Position numbers and translations under genes: made by a program. 64,000 nt of DNA, taken from positions 62,001 to 126,000 of the forward strand of contig JAECQR010000002.1 of assembly GCA_015999765.1 (NCBI GenBank), in the 5' to 3' direction. This document shows positions 26,714-35,204 of this stretch, in pieces. The number at the start of each line of letters is the position of its first letter. Positions within the stretch are counted from its first letter, which is position 1. Source of the DNA: Flavobacteriia bacterium (GTDB taxonomy: Bacteria > Bacteroidota > Bacteroidia > Flavobacteriales > Weeksellaceae). The notes under the pieces were generated by a model that worked only from the letters and a program-made list of their open reading frames with translations, searched no databases and had not been told where the DNA came from.

Positions 26714-27919
26714 TTAACTCAGTTCAAAAAGAGTAATTTCTGGCTCGATACCGACTCTTCCTGGGAATGCAATTACCCCGAAACCGCGGTTCACATATAA
26801 ATATTTACCCTGGCTTTCGTATAAATCTGCCCATTTTTTATACCTGTACTGCACCGGCGACCAACGTACGTTTTTCAGATCGATGCCAAACTGCATTCCG
26901 TGCGTATGCCCTGAAAGCGTAAGCTGAACATTTGAAGGGTGATTTTTTACCACTTCATCAAAATGCGTCGGATCGTGGCTCATTAATATTTTTGCTGCTT
27001 CGGCCGGAACACCAAGAGCGGCTTTATTTAAATCGCCGTATTGTGGAAAAGGCTTCAGACCCCAGTTTTCTACACCTAAGATATACAGTTTTTCACCATT
27101 TTTTTCAATGAATCTGTGTTCATTTCCAAGCATCTCGAAACCGGCCTCTTTTTGAAACTGAATTAAATCTGGAACATTCTGTTCTTTTTCTTCTTTAGAA
27201 TTCCATTCGGCATAGTCGCCGTAATCATGATTCCCAAGCACTGAAAATTTTCCGTCTTTTGCCTTGATGTTTTTAAAAAGCGGTATAAACGGTTTGAATT
27301 CGGTTGCAAAATTATTTACAATATCGCCCGTGCATAACACAAGATCAGCGTTCTGCTCATTGATTAAATTGATAGCTTTCTGAAGTTTTTCCGGATTGAA
27401 GAAGCTGCCGGAATGAATGTCGGAAATCTGGATGATTTTGTAACCTTTGAAGCTATCGGGCAAACCCGCAATTTTCAGTTTTACCCGCCGTACACGATGT
27501 CTGTATTTTCCGAAAACAATTCCATCAATGATCATGGCAGAAAAAGCGCCTGCCACCGCAAGTCCTATAATGCTTACGAATTTTCTTCTTTCTGGGAAAT
27601 AGGTTTCGGGTTTTACAAAAAAGGTAAACAGATAGTTGAAAAATCTTGTGATATCTTCCATCAGCAAAAGAAGCACGATGAAAAGTTTGGGGACCAGAAA
27701 AATCAGAAAAATTGCAGATACAATCTGAATCCGGTGGTGATCGCGGTCGCTGCGTTTAAAATTCAGCAACTCATAAATAAAAAAGCCATAGACGATGAGT
27801 GTTACCGCCCAATAACCGATGCGTAACCAATTGTTGGATGTAATGGTTTTGAATGCCTGATAGACATAAAATTCCAAAATAAAAATGATTCCGGTAATGA
27901 TTAAAAAGTTTTTCTGCAT
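26714..27919 (-). CDS. Membrane-anchored metallophosphoesterase
   Basis: The 401-residue protein has several N-terminal membrane segments (about residues 5-25, 35-52, 66-90, 111-130) and a calcineurin-like phosphoesterase domain. Metal motifs are SDIHSG, GDIVNN, GNHDYGDY and GHTHGMQ. The last would also fit YkuE/LpxG-like enzymes that act on lipids such as UDP-diacylglucosamine, but the substrate here is unknown. It is followed closely by the GNAT gene. Confidence 0.9.
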   Translation of the reverse strand: MQKNFLIITGIIFILEFYVYQAFKTITSNNWLRIGYWAVTLIVYGFFIYELLNFKRSDRDHHRIQIVSAIFLIFLVPKLFIVLLLLMEDITRFFNYLFTFFVKPETYFPERRKFVSIIGLAVAGAFSAMIIDGIVFGKYRHRVRRVKLKIAGLPDSFKGYKIIQISDIHSGSFFNPEKLQKAINLINEQNADLVLCTGDIVNNFATEFKPFIPLFKNIKAKDGKFSVLGNHDYGDYAEWNSKEEKEQNVPDLIQFQKEAGFEMLGNEHRFIEKNGEKLYILGVENWGLKPFPQYGDLNKAALGVPAEAAKILMSHDPTHFDEVVKNHPSNVQLTLSGHTHGMQFGIDLKNVRWSPVQYRYKKWADLYESQGKYLYVNRGFGVIAFPGRVGIEPEITLFELS

Positions 27920-27931
27920 AAAGTTTCATTA

Positions 27932-27958
27932 AAAAAGCACAAAATCGATTTTGTGCTT
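27932..27958 (-). terminator. Terminator after the KAS III-like gene
   Basis: A perfect palindrome of 11-bp arms (27936-27946 with 27947-27957) followed by T residues on the minus strand. Confidence 0.7.
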
Positions 27959-27981
27959 CTTATTATCTTAAAATATTTCTG

Positions 27982-29049
27982 TTAGGGAAATTTATATACG
28001 ATCGCATTGATATTCATTCCTGCACCTACGGAGGCAAAAACAATATAGCCTTTCTCCTTAAAGGACTGGTTTTTCATTTTACCTTTAATAATTAAATCGA
28101 ACATCGTAGGAATTGTTGCTACCGACGAATTCCCAAGCTGCTGAATCGTCATTGGCGCAATTGCATGGTCGTAATCTTTTTTGCCGTAAAGTTTAAACAG
28201 TCGCGAGATCATAGCATAATCCATTTTAGCATTCGCCTGATGAATTAATATTTTATCAATATCATCAATAGTCAGACCCGCTTTATCAATAGTTTGTTTA
28301 ATGGCGTCTGGCACATTTTTCAGCGCATATTCATAAATTTTTCTTCCGTGCATTCTGATGTAGAGCGGGCGGCGGTCTTCGTCCTGTTTAAGTGAAGGCG
28401 CATTCTCCAAGTAGTTAAGTTCCGTATCATTGTCGCAAATGGTGCAGTCGGCAATCATTCCCACATTCTCATCTTCAGTGGCTTTTACAACAACAGCTCC
28501 GGCTCCGTCGGCAAAGATCATTTTATTCCGGTCAAAAGCATCGGTCACTCGGCTTAAGGTTTCTGAACCTACCACCAGGATCAATTTGCCTTTTTTCGCT
28601 TTAATTAAGGTGTCAGCTAGAATCATCGCTTCAACCCAGCCCGGGCATCCGAAAATCATGTCGTAATTCACACAGTTGCGGTTTTTGATTCCGAGTTTAT
28701 TTTTCACCCGCGCTGACATTGACGGCATAAAATTCGTCATTCCGTTTTTGTCAACTTCTCCGAAATTACTGGCGTAAATAATATAATCTAAATCTTCCTG
28801 ATCAATTTTGGCGTCGTAGATCGCCTCTTTCGCAGCCTGAAAACCTAAATCGGAATTAAACTCATCATCCTCCAGATATCTTCGGTTTTCTATTTCAGTA
28901 ATTTCTACAAACTTCTGAATGATTTCTTCATTGGGCTTACTTATTCTGTCGCCTTCATCGGTGTAAAAAACCGAATCCATGAAGTGATCTCTGCCGATAA
29001 TTTTGGTGGGAATATAACTTCCTGATCCTATTATGATTGTATTGGGCAT
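27982..29049 (-). CDS. 3-oxoacyl-ACP synthase III-like ketosynthase
   Basis: The 355-residue thiolase-fold protein has the KAS III triad Cys135 (MIFGCPGW), His270 (LIHQANAK) and Asn307 (QLGNSS). It joins an acyl-CoA starter to malonyl-ACP or makes a related Claisen product. It is longer than the typical FabH (about 320-335) and has no fatty-acid genes beside it, so a special role (for instance pigment or lipid synthesis) is as likely as the housekeeping one. A TAACTTTG box lies at 29075-29082 on the minus strand. Confidence 0.87.
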   Translation of the reverse strand: MPNTIIIGSGSYIPTKIIGRDHFMDSVFYTDEGDRISKPNEEIIQKFVEITEIENRRYLEDDEFNSDLGFQAAKEAIYDAKIDQEDLDYIIYASNFGEVDKNGMTNFMPSMSARVKNKLGIKNRNCVNYDMIFGCPGWVEAMILADTLIKAKKGKLILVVGSETLSRVTDAFDRNKMIFADGAGAVVVKATEDENVGMIADCTICDNDTELNYLENAPSLKQDEDRRPLYIRMHGRKIYEYALKNVPDAIKQTIDKAGLTIDDIDKILIHQANAKMDYAMISRLFKLYGKKDYDHAIAPMTIQQLGNSSVATIPTMFDLIIKGKMKNQSFKEKGYIVFASVGAGMNINAIVYKFP

Positions 29050-29119
29050 CTTTTTTTTATTGAAAAATTTCGGACAAAGTTAAGAATTATATTGTATCGG
29101 GTTGAATGAAAATTATTAT

Positions 29120-29127
29120 TAAATTTG
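29120..29127 (+). promoter_or_regulatory. -7 promoter box of the ubiE-porT unit
   Basis: TAAATTTG fits TAnnTTTG, 25 bases before the ATG at 29152. Confidence 0.5.
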
Positions 29128-29151
29128 CAGAGGTTTTTATGAACATCCTAT

Positions 29152-29721
29152 ATGAGAATGAGTCCTGCCACTAAAGGTTTAATTATTTCGGTCATTGCTG
29201 TATTGTTTGCTTTTGGAGTTTACTTTTTGTTTTTGGCTAAAAAAAATTATTATCTCGTAGATAATCCCACTGGTGATACTTACTATTTCAAAATTAATAA
29301 AGGAGAGGAAAAAATTATTGGCGCAGGTCAGAAGCTTCAGGTGAATCTCACTAAAGGTAAAAACGCAATCCAGGTTTTCAACGGAAAGAAAGAATTACTT
29401 TATGATTCGGCGTTCGTTGTGAATAAGAACCGCGGCTTGGTAAATATTGCCCATCAGGATTATTATATCAACGAACAGTTTTATGGCTATGGTCTTAACA
29501 AAGATTCTTTGATTACCGCCAGAAAATCGACCGTGATCGACGGGAAGAAGTTTGTGAACGAGCCGAAACATTTCAATAAATTATATACCGACGAATTCTA
29601 CTATAATATTGATGAAGATTACGATAAGATCGTAAAAAATGTGCAGAAAGTGGAATCGCGAACCAAGATCTTCCGAAAAGTTGATTTCCTGAACTATTAC
29701 AAAGAGTATTACAAATTTTAA
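29152..29721 (+). CDS. Membrane-anchored protein, unknown function
   Basis: I do not recognise a family. The 189-residue protein has one N-terminal membrane helix (residues about 9-29, VIAVLFAFGVYFLFLA) and a likely periplasmic beta-rich domain with many Tyr, Asn and Lys residues; its first half (NPTGDTYYFKINKGEE) looks like a small beta-sandwich. It is the first gene of a unit with ubiE/menG (12-base gap) and porT, suggesting co-expression. Confidence 0.7.
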   Translation: MRMSPATKGLIISVIAVLFAFGVYFLFLAKKNYYLVDNPTGDTYYFKINKGEEKIIGAGQKLQVNLTKGKNAIQVFNGKKELLYDSAFVVNKNRGLVNIAHQDYYINEQFYGYGLNKDSLITARKSTVIDGKKFVNEPKHFNKLYTDEFYYNIDEDYDKIVKNVQKVESRTKIFRKVDFLNYYKEYYKF

Positions 29722-29733
29722 AAAAACACAACC

Positions 29734-30453
29734 TTGAATACAGTTAAGCCATACAATACCGAAGCCGGGAAAAAGCGTGAAGTTGAAGAAATGTTCGACA
29801 ATATTGCTCCGAAATACGATCTGTTGAACCACGTACTTTCGATGAAAATTGATGTACTTTGGCGAAATACACTCGTGAAATGGTTGAATAAAGACCAGCC
29901 AAAAGAAGTTTTGGATGTAGCTACAGGAACAGGAGATCTCGCCATTACAGTTCACAAAGGAACGGATGCAAAGGTTGTAGGTTTCGATTTGTCGCAGCAG
30001 ATGTTGAATGTTGGTATTGATAAAATAAAAAAACTTAATTTAGACGGCGAGATCAGCATGATAAAAGGAGATGCCGAAAACATGCCTTTCGAAAGCAATA
30101 AATTCGATGCGGTAACCGTTGCTTTTGGAGTTAGAAATTTCGAGAATCTTGAAAAAGGTCTTGCTGAACTTAGGAGGGTAGTAAAGGAGAATAAAAGTGT
30201 TTATATCTTAGAATTTTCGAAGGTTGAAGGCTTTATGGGACCTTTATACATGTTTTACTTTAAAAATATCCTGCCGCAGATCGGTAAATTAGTATCTAAA
30301 GACAACCGTGCTTATACTTATCTGCCGGACTCTGTAAATGCATTTCCGTTTGGGGAGAAGATGAAAAATATCTTGCTGCAAACAGGATTTAAAAAGGTAG
30401 AATATAAAAAATTGAGCTTAGGTATCGCAACGATTTATAAGGCAACCAAATAG
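29734..30453 (+). CDS. ubiE: Demethylmenaquinone methyltransferase
   Basis: The 239-residue SAM-dependent enzyme has the UbiE/MenG signature: FDNIAPKYDLLNHVLS near the N-terminus, the SAM motif LDVATGTGDLAI (about 61-72) and AFGVRNFENLEKGL. It does the last step of menaquinone synthesis. The start is a TTG at 29734: no ATG lies between the upstream stop (29721) and the conserved region, so a non-ATG start is needed. The stop is followed by the porT start after one base. Confidence 0.95.
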   Translation: MNTVKPYNTEAGKKREVEEMFDNIAPKYDLLNHVLSMKIDVLWRNTLVKWLNKDQPKEVLDVATGTGDLAITVHKGTDAKVVGFDLSQQMLNVGIDKIKKLNLDGEISMIKGDAENMPFESNKFDAVTVAFGVRNFENLEKGLAELRRVVKENKSVYILEFSKVEGFMGPLYMFYFKNILPQIGKLVSKDNRAYTYLPDSVNAFPFGEKMKNILLQTGFKKVEYKKLSLGIATIYKATK

Positions 30454-30454
30454 T

Positions 30455-31240
30455 ATGAGGAACACCGTGTTGAAAATTAATTTACTTACCGCAATTTTTG
30501 TAGTATCCTCGCTTAATGCGCAACTCTTCCGAACCAAGGACCGTATGGATAATCTGGAAGGTTTTGATAACCAGAAATTCAGTTACGGGTTTTTTCTCGC
30601 GGGCAATAATTTTGATTATAAGATGGTTCTGAATCCTATGTTTGGGATGGATGGCCAGAAAAATCTTGTGCAGAGTAAATCTTCTTACAGTTTTGGAGCC
30701 GGACTAATTGGGAAACTAAGGCTGAATGATCACTTCGATTTAAGATTTGAGCCCGGACTTCAGTTTGTAGAACGTGAATTGATGTTCAACACCCAATCAA
30801 ACGACCAGTATGCGGGCGGAACCAACTCCAATCCACCTTTCACACCCAGAACTTTAACGGACGCAGATAAGCTCAGAACCGTGAAATCTACCTATGTGGA
30901 TTTACCTCTTTTAATAGAAGTTCATGGGGACAGATGGTACAATTCACGTCCATATGCAGCGGCGGGAGTTAACTGGATGATGAATCTTCAGTCGAATAGC
31001 AAAGCCGCAGATGATAATTCACAGGGACTTTTCCGTACCACAGCGAGTAACTTTGCCTGGTCGGCCGAATTGGGGATTCAGTTCTATTTCAGCAGATTTA
31101 AACTGACGCCTGGATTCCGCGGTACATTTATGATCAATGACGAAATGGTTTCCGATAATCCTGATACACCACCATACTGGACTTCCGCAATCAGCAGTGC
31201 CAAAACACGCGCGCTGATGTTCGTTCTTAAATTCGAATAA
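30455..31240 (+). CDS. porT: PorT-family outer-membrane protein (gliding/T9SS)
   Basis: The 261-residue product has a signal peptide (cleaved near SLNAQ) and an eight-strand-type beta-barrel (SYGFFLAGNNFDYKM, GLIGKLRLNDHFDLRFEPGLQF, AELGIQFYFSRFKLTPGFRG), ending VLKFE. PorT/SprT is needed for type IX secretion and gliding in Bacteroidota, and its position right after ubiE is the usual one in flavobacteria. The T9SS-type sorting domain on the M1 peptidase in this window is a likely client signal. Confidence 0.85.
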   Translation: MRNTVLKINLLTAIFVVSSLNAQLFRTKDRMDNLEGFDNQKFSYGFFLAGNNFDYKMVLNPMFGMDGQKNLVQSKSSYSFGAGLIGKLRLNDHFDLRFEPGLQFVERELMFNTQSNDQYAGGTNSNPPFTPRTLTDADKLRTVKSTYVDLPLLIEVHGDRWYNSRPYAAAGVNWMMNLQSNSKAADDNSQGLFRTTASNFAWSAELGIQFYFSRFKLTPGFRGTFMINDEMVSDNPDTPPYWTSAISSAKTRALMFVLKFE

Positions 31241-31263
31241 ATTTTTGACTTACAATATTACTA

Positions 31264-31296
31264 AAGAGAAGACAATCAGTGTCTTCTCTTTTTTAT
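31264..31296 (+). terminator. Terminator after porT
   Basis: An 11-bp stem (31264-31274 with 31280-31290) followed by T residues. Confidence 0.75.
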
Positions 31297-31341
31297 TTCA
31301 AGATATTTTTAAATATTCGGCCAATTCAAATTAAAATTTTA

Positions 31342-31349
31342 TATTTTTG
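31342..31349 (+). promoter_or_regulatory. -7 promoter box of the coiled-coil/zapA unit
   Basis: TATTTTTG fits TAnnTTTG, 31 bases before the ATG of the coiled-coil gene. Confidence 0.45.
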
Positions 31350-31379
31350 CTTAATAGTTAGAATTAATTAAGCCTGAAA

Positions 31380-31682
31380 ATGCTCAAGGATTTAGAAAAT
31401 AATTTTTCGGTTTTAGAAAAAAGGATTTTGAACGTAAGCAAGAATTACCAGAATCTGAACGAAAAATATTTGGAATTATCACAGGAGCATGAAACACTGA
31501 AGAAGAAATATGATGAAGAAAGAAAAAAAAGCCAGGTTTTAGCAGAAGAACAAAAAAATATAAAGCTTTACTCAGCAATTACCGGTAATCCCGATCATAA
31601 CCGACTGATGAAAAACCATATCAACAGGTTGATCAAAGAAGTGGATCACTGTATTGCAGAACTTCAAAACAGCGGATTGTAA
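31380..31682 (+). CDS. Small coiled-coil protein upstream of zapA
   Basis: The 100-residue protein is largely a charged coiled coil (heptad-rich stretch from about residue 5 to 60, with LENNFSVLEKRIL and EKYLELSQEHETLKKKY), with a short C-terminal helix. No catalytic motif is visible. Its stop overlaps the ATG of zapA (TAATGG), implying translational coupling. Its size and place suggest a partner of ZapA in division, in the manner of ZapB, but that is inference from context only. Confidence 0.78.
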   Translation: MLKDLENNFSVLEKRILNVSKNYQNLNEKYLELSQEHETLKKKYDEERKKSQVLAEEQKNIKLYSAITGNPDHNRLMKNHINRLIKEVDHCIAELQNSGL

Positions 31683-31969
31683 TGGAAGTAAGAAGAATTA
31701 CCATCAGCATTGCCGGAAGAAATTATCCGCTCAATGTTCCCACTGCAGAAGAAGAAACCCTTCGGAAAGTAGGGAAACAGATTGAAGTGATGATTAAAGA
31801 TTTTGAACAGAATTTTGATGTGAGAGATAAGCAGGATGCCCTCGCGATGTGTGCCTTGAAACTCGGTACCAATGCAGAAGTATCTGTTATCACAAACGAA
31901 AAAAACATAAATGCTTCCAACGAGCGGTTAATGAAAATTAATCAGCTGCTGGAAGAATTGGAAAAGTAG
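31682..31969 (+). CDS. zapA: Cell division protein ZapA
   Basis: The 95-residue protein matches ZapA: VRRITISIAGRNYPLNVPTAEEETLRKVGKQI for the N-terminal globular part and a C-terminal helix for coiled-coil pairing (ASNERLMKINQLLEELEK). ZapA cross-links FtsZ filaments at the septum. It is coupled to the coiled-coil gene upstream and followed by a structured RNA and rny, an arrangement like that around ssrS in other bacteria. Confidence 0.92.
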   Translation: MEVRRITISIAGRNYPLNVPTAEEETLRKVGKQIEVMIKDFEQNFDVRDKQDALAMCALKLGTNAEVSVITNEKNINASNERLMKINQLLEELEK

Positions 31970-31984
31970 ATTTTTCTTTTCCGC

Positions 31985-32160
31985 AAACAACTGCCTACAA
32001 TAGTTCTAACACATTAAAGGTAAACTCAACGCTAAACAATTACCGGACGAAAGTTCACTTAATGGCGCCGACTTGCTCGGATTACAGAAAGTGAAAATCA
32101 GTTCAAATCGTGTTGATTAGGAGTTTACTCTATATCACTGAATTATTGTGGGCTTTTTTT
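31985..32160 (+). ncRNA. ssrS: Structured RNA between zapA and rny, probable 6S RNA
   Basis: The 216-bp gap holds a rod-like fold. The closing stem pairs 31993-32002 with 32144-32153 (ten pairs, one G-U) and is followed by seven Ts as a terminator. Inside it GTAAACTC (32020-32027) pairs with GAGTTTAC (32121-32128), and a central hairpin pairs TTCACTT with AAGTGAA around CCGA/TCGG. A long rod with internal bubbles of this size beside zapA is typical of 6S RNA, which binds RNA polymerase; flavobacteria have a known variant (6S-Flavo). The exact 5' end is not visible. No open frame is present. Confidence 0.72.
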
Positions 32161-32185
32161 ATTGATGACAATTTAAACTAAACAT

Positions 32186-33757
32186 ATGACAACAACCGCC
32201 ATTATTATCGGTATTGTTTGCCTTGTAATCGGAGCTGTAATCGGGATGTTATTTTCCAGAAGTTCCCTTAATGCAAAGGCAAAATTCATCGTACAGGATG
32301 CAAAGAAAAATGCCGAAAACCTTATAGAAAAAGCCACCGTTCAGGCAGAATCCATCAGAAAGGAAAAACAGCTGCAGGCAAAAGAAAAATTCATGGAGCT
32401 GAAATCCCAGCACGACGCTGATATCCAGACCCGCGAAAAGAAAATGCAGGATGCAGAGAAAAGAATCAAAGACAAAGAAAACAAACTCAACGACGAACTG
32501 AGTAAAACCGGAAAACTGGAAAAAGATTTGGACCGCCAAATTTCAGACTACGGAAAAAAACACGAAATCCTCGAGAGAAAACAGCAGGAACTTGATGTGG
32601 CAACCGCCCAGAAAGTTGAGATGCTCGAAAAAATAGCAAATTATTCCGCAGAAGATGCCAGAAACGAATTGGTAGAAGCCATGAAATCTGAAGCGAAAAC
32701 AAGAGCACAGGCCCATGTACAGAGCATTATGGAGGAAGCTAACCTTAACGCAAAACAGGAAGCCAGAAAAATCGTCATCCAAACCATCCAGAGAATCGGA
32801 ACGGAGCAGGCGATTGAAAATTCAGTATCGGTGTTCAATATTGAATCTGATGAAGTAAAAGGTAGAATTATCGGTAGAGAAGGAAGAAACATCCGTGCTT
32901 TAGAAGCTGCAACCGGCGTTGAAATTATCGTTGACGATACTCCGGAAGCAATTCTGCTTTCATGTTTCGATCCTGTGAGAAGAGAGATCGCAAGACTTTC
33001 GCTTCACAGATTGGTTACGGACGGAAGAATTCACCCGGCAAGAATCGAAGAAGTGGTAGAGAAAACCAAAAAACATATTGAAGAAGAAATCATCGAGGTT
33101 GGTAAAAGAACCGTTATCGATTTAGGTGTTCACGGTTTACATCCTGAGCTTGTAAAAATCGTAGGTCGAATGAAATTTCGTTCTTCTTATGGACAAAACC
33201 TTCTTCAGCACTCCAGAGAGGTTGCGAACATCGCTGCTACCATGGCTGCAGAATTAGGACTTAATGTAAAATTGGCGAAAAGAGCCGGCTTACTTCACGA
33301 TATCGGTAAAGTTCCTGAGCAGGAATCTGAACTTCCGCACGCGCTTTTAGGAATGCAGTGGGCAGAAAAATACGGTGAAAATGCGGAAGTGGTAAACGCA
33401 ATCGGTGCTCACCACGACGAAGTTGAAATGACTTCATTGCTCTCACCGATCATCCAGGTAGCGGATGCGATTTCCGGAGCGAGACCGGGCGCAAGACGTC
33501 AGGTTCTGGAATCCTATATCCAGAGACTGAAAGATCTGGAAGCTGCTGCGTTAAGTTTTGACGGTGTTTCCAGTGCTTATGCGATTCAGGCTGGACGTGA
33601 GCTACGCGTGATGGTTGAAAGCGGAAAAGTAAGCGACGATAAATCTGCACAGCTTTCTTATGATATTTCAGAGAAAATTCAGAATGAACTTACATATCCC
33701 GGACAGGTAAGAGTAACGGTTATCCGCGAAACCAGATCGGTTAATATTGCAAGATAA
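32186..33757 (+). CDS. rny: Ribonuclease Y
   Basis: The 523-residue protein has an N-terminal membrane anchor (residues 4-23), a long coiled coil (about 30-200), a KH domain with GREGRN at 230-235, and an HD domain with His342 and His371-Asp372 (LLHDIGK). RNase Y is a membrane-bound endoribonuclease that starts mRNA decay. It follows the structured RNA and its terminator. Promoter elements just upstream of the ATG are not obvious, so partial read-through from the zapA unit is possible. Confidence 0.96.
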   Translation: MTTTAIIIGIVCLVIGAVIGMLFSRSSLNAKAKFIVQDAKKNAENLIEKATVQAESIRKEKQLQAKEKFMELKSQHDADIQTREKKMQDAEKRIKDKENKLNDELSKTGKLEKDLDRQISDYGKKHEILERKQQELDVATAQKVEMLEKIANYSAEDARNELVEAMKSEAKTRAQAHVQSIMEEANLNAKQEARKIVIQTIQRIGTEQAIENSVSVFNIESDEVKGRIIGREGRNIRALEAATGVEIIVDDTPEAILLSCFDPVRREIARLSLHRLVTDGRIHPARIEEVVEKTKKHIEEEIIEVGKRTVIDLGVHGLHPELVKIVGRMKFRSSYGQNLLQHSREVANIAATMAAELGLNVKLAKRAGLLHDIGKVPEQESELPHALLGMQWAEKYGENAEVVNAIGAHHDEVEMTSLLSPIIQVADAISGARPGARRQVLESYIQRLKDLEAAALSFDGVSSAYAIQAGRELRVMVESGKVSDDKSAQLSYDISEKIQNELTYPGQVRVTVIRETRSVNIAR

Positions 33758-33778
33758 TTCTGATTTAAACATCATATA

Positions 33779-33812
33779 AAATCCTTCCATTTTCCCGGAA
33801 GGATTTTTTTTT
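33779..33812 (+). terminator. Terminator after rny
   Basis: A 10-bp stem (33779-33788 with 33797-33806) followed by a T tract. Confidence 0.8.
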
Positions 33813-33829
33813 GAAGAATTACAGATTTT

Positions 33830-34294
33830 TTAGAGAAAGGGTTTCATTTCGTCCTCAATCTGTTTCCTTAAATCCATCAGTTTAATCGCGTACTGTTCCA
33901 TCTGTTTTTCGTGTTCACTTTCAGGCGTGAATTTGGGAACTTGAACAGAATTACCCTCATCATCTACCGCGACGAAAACAATAATACAGTGCGTCTTTTT
34001 TTCGAAAGCGTGGCGTTTAATATTTCTGGAAAAAACATTAATTGCAATATGCATACTTGTGGTTCCGGTATAAATCACTTCGGCTTCAACTTTTACGATG
34101 TGACCGATTTTTATTGGCGAATAAAAACGGATTCCACCCACATAAACGGTAACACAGTAACTGGAACTCCAGGAACTTGCACATGCGTAGCCCGCCTGAT
34201 CAATCCATTTCATAACACTTCCTCCATGAACATTTCCTCCATAATTCACATCGCTGGGTTCAGAAATAAACTGAAAGACCGTTTTAGTCACCAT
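33830..34294 (-). CDS. Acyl-CoA thioesterase (hotdog fold)
   Basis: The 154-residue protein has the YciA/BACH-type hotdog pattern: FQFISEPSDVNYGGNVHGGSVMKWIDQAGYACA, with the active region N-x-x-G-N-V-H-G-G, and VGGIRFYSPIKIGHIVKVEAEVIYTG. It hydrolyses acyl-CoA esters in the cytoplasm. It is convergent with rny and divergent from the ArsC-like gene. Confidence 0.92.
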   Translation of the reverse strand: MVTKTVFQFISEPSDVNYGGNVHGGSVMKWIDQAGYACASSWSSSYCVTVYVGGIRFYSPIKIGHIVKVEAEVIYTGTTSMHIAINVFSRNIKRHAFEKKTHCIIVFVAVDDEGNSVQVPKFTPESEHEKQMEQYAIKLMDLRKQIEDEMKPFL

Positions 34295-34353
34295 TATTTT
34301 CTTAAATTTAAATAAAGATATTGATAAAATTTTTAAATTCCTTTTATAAACCC

Positions 34354-34361
34354 TATTTTTG
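34354..34361 (+). promoter_or_regulatory. -7 promoter box next to the ArsC-like start
   Basis: TATTTTTG fits TAnnTTTG and ends 4 bases before the ATG at 34366, predicting a leaderless or nearly leaderless mRNA. Confidence 0.45.
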
Positions 34362-34365
34362 AAAC

Positions 34366-34716
34366 ATGAAAAAAGTATTTTATTTAAAAACCTGCGATAC
34401 CTGTTTGAAAATTCTTAAGAAATTTAATCTGAAGGACTGGGAGCACCGGGAAATAAAAATAAATCCTGTAACTCCAGAAGAACTGGAGGAAATGTACAAA
34501 CTTGCGGGTTCATATGAAGCGCTTTTCAGTAAAAAATCTAACCAGATTAAGCTACGTGAAATTGACGCGAAAACGCTCCAGGAAAACGACTATAAAGAAC
34601 TGATTCTTGATCATTATACTTTTTTGAAGCGCCCTGTATTTATAACAGATAAAGAGATATTTATCGGCAGCGAAAAGAAAACTGTTGAAGCATTACGCGC
34701 ACATTTTGCAGATTAA
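34366..34716 (+). CDS. ArsC/Spx-family thioredoxin-fold protein
   Basis: The 116-residue protein begins with a beta strand followed by TCDTC (Cys10 and Cys13), like the CX2C of ArsC-like/Spx/YffB proteins, and has the conserved RPVFITDKEIFIG near residue 85-97. Family members are glutathione- or thioredoxin-linked reductases or regulators. No arsenic resistance genes are near, so arsenate reduction is not assumed. The next gene starts 3 bases after its stop. Confidence 0.87.
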   Translation: MKKVFYLKTCDTCLKILKKFNLKDWEHREIKINPVTPEELEEMYKLAGSYEALFSKKSNQIKLREIDAKTLQENDYKELILDHYTFLKRPVFITDKEIFIGSEKKTVEALRAHFAD

Positions 34717-34719
34717 ACC

Positions 34720-35061
34720 ATGAAATTCCTTACGGTTTTTCTCCTTGTCCTTACCGTAAATCTTACAGCGCAGACTGTTTACAAAACCCCCACCGGCACA
34801 AAATATCATTTATCAGACTGCCGGATGGTAAAAAATGTATCTTCCGCGTTAAGCATAGAGAAAGCCCTGAAAGAAGGTTTAGCACCGTGTGAAATTTGTG
34901 AACCGCCTTTTCGAACGATTTCTGGCCCGGTTTCAAAGCCCAAGAAAGCATCGGGACAGAATTCCACCAACCGTTGTTTCGCAACCACAAAAACCGGAAC
35001 ACGGTGCAAGAGAAATACAAGTATAGGCAACGATTTCTGTTTCCAGCATTTACCGAAATAA
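34720..35061 (+). CDS. Secreted small cysteine-rich protein with two zinc-type motifs
   Basis: The 113-residue protein has a signal peptide (cleavage near NLTAQ, residue 18). The mature part has a metal-binding-like module with YHLSDCRMVK and PCEIC, like those fused to secreted nucleases or Ada-type domains, then a C-terminal module RCFATTKTGTRCKRN...CFQH with the Cys/His spacing of DUF5763. It likely binds two zinc ions; function is unknown. It is co-transcribed with the ArsC-like gene. Confidence 0.75.
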   Translation: MKFLTVFLLVLTVNLTAQTVYKTPTGTKYHLSDCRMVKNVSSALSIEKALKEGLAPCEICEPPFRTISGPVSKPKKASGQNSTNRCFATTKTGTRCKRNTSIGNDFCFQHLPK

Positions 35062-35125
35062 TTTCCACATTTTGCGATCTGAATGTGACATAATTTCCTG
35101 AAGATCAGATTTGTTAAGTAATTTT

Positions 35126-35155
35126 GTCCGCGAATTGTCGCGGGCATTTTTTTTG
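35126..35155 (+). terminator. Terminator after the cysteine-rich protein gene
   Basis: An 8-bp GC-rich stem with one G-U pair (35126-35133 with 35138-35145, loop ATTG) followed by eight Ts. Confidence 0.75.
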
Positions 35156-35204
35156 CGGAAAACATAGTAATATTATCAAATGTTTAACTTTTAAATTTAA
35201 TGTC

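Noticed and set aside
27413-27826. A 137-codon plus-strand frame inside the metallophosphoesterase gene
   Set aside because: Antisense shadow of a conserved gene; no start signal or motifs.
29581-29955. A 124-codon minus-strand frame over the 29152 gene and ubiE
   Set aside because: It crosses two genes that form a unit on the other strand; cysteine- and phenylalanine-rich translation without a family.
35119-35126. TAATTTTG box as an hsp20 promoter
   Set aside because: It abuts the GC-rich terminator hairpin of the upstream unit and has no -33 element; a transcript from it would stop at once.
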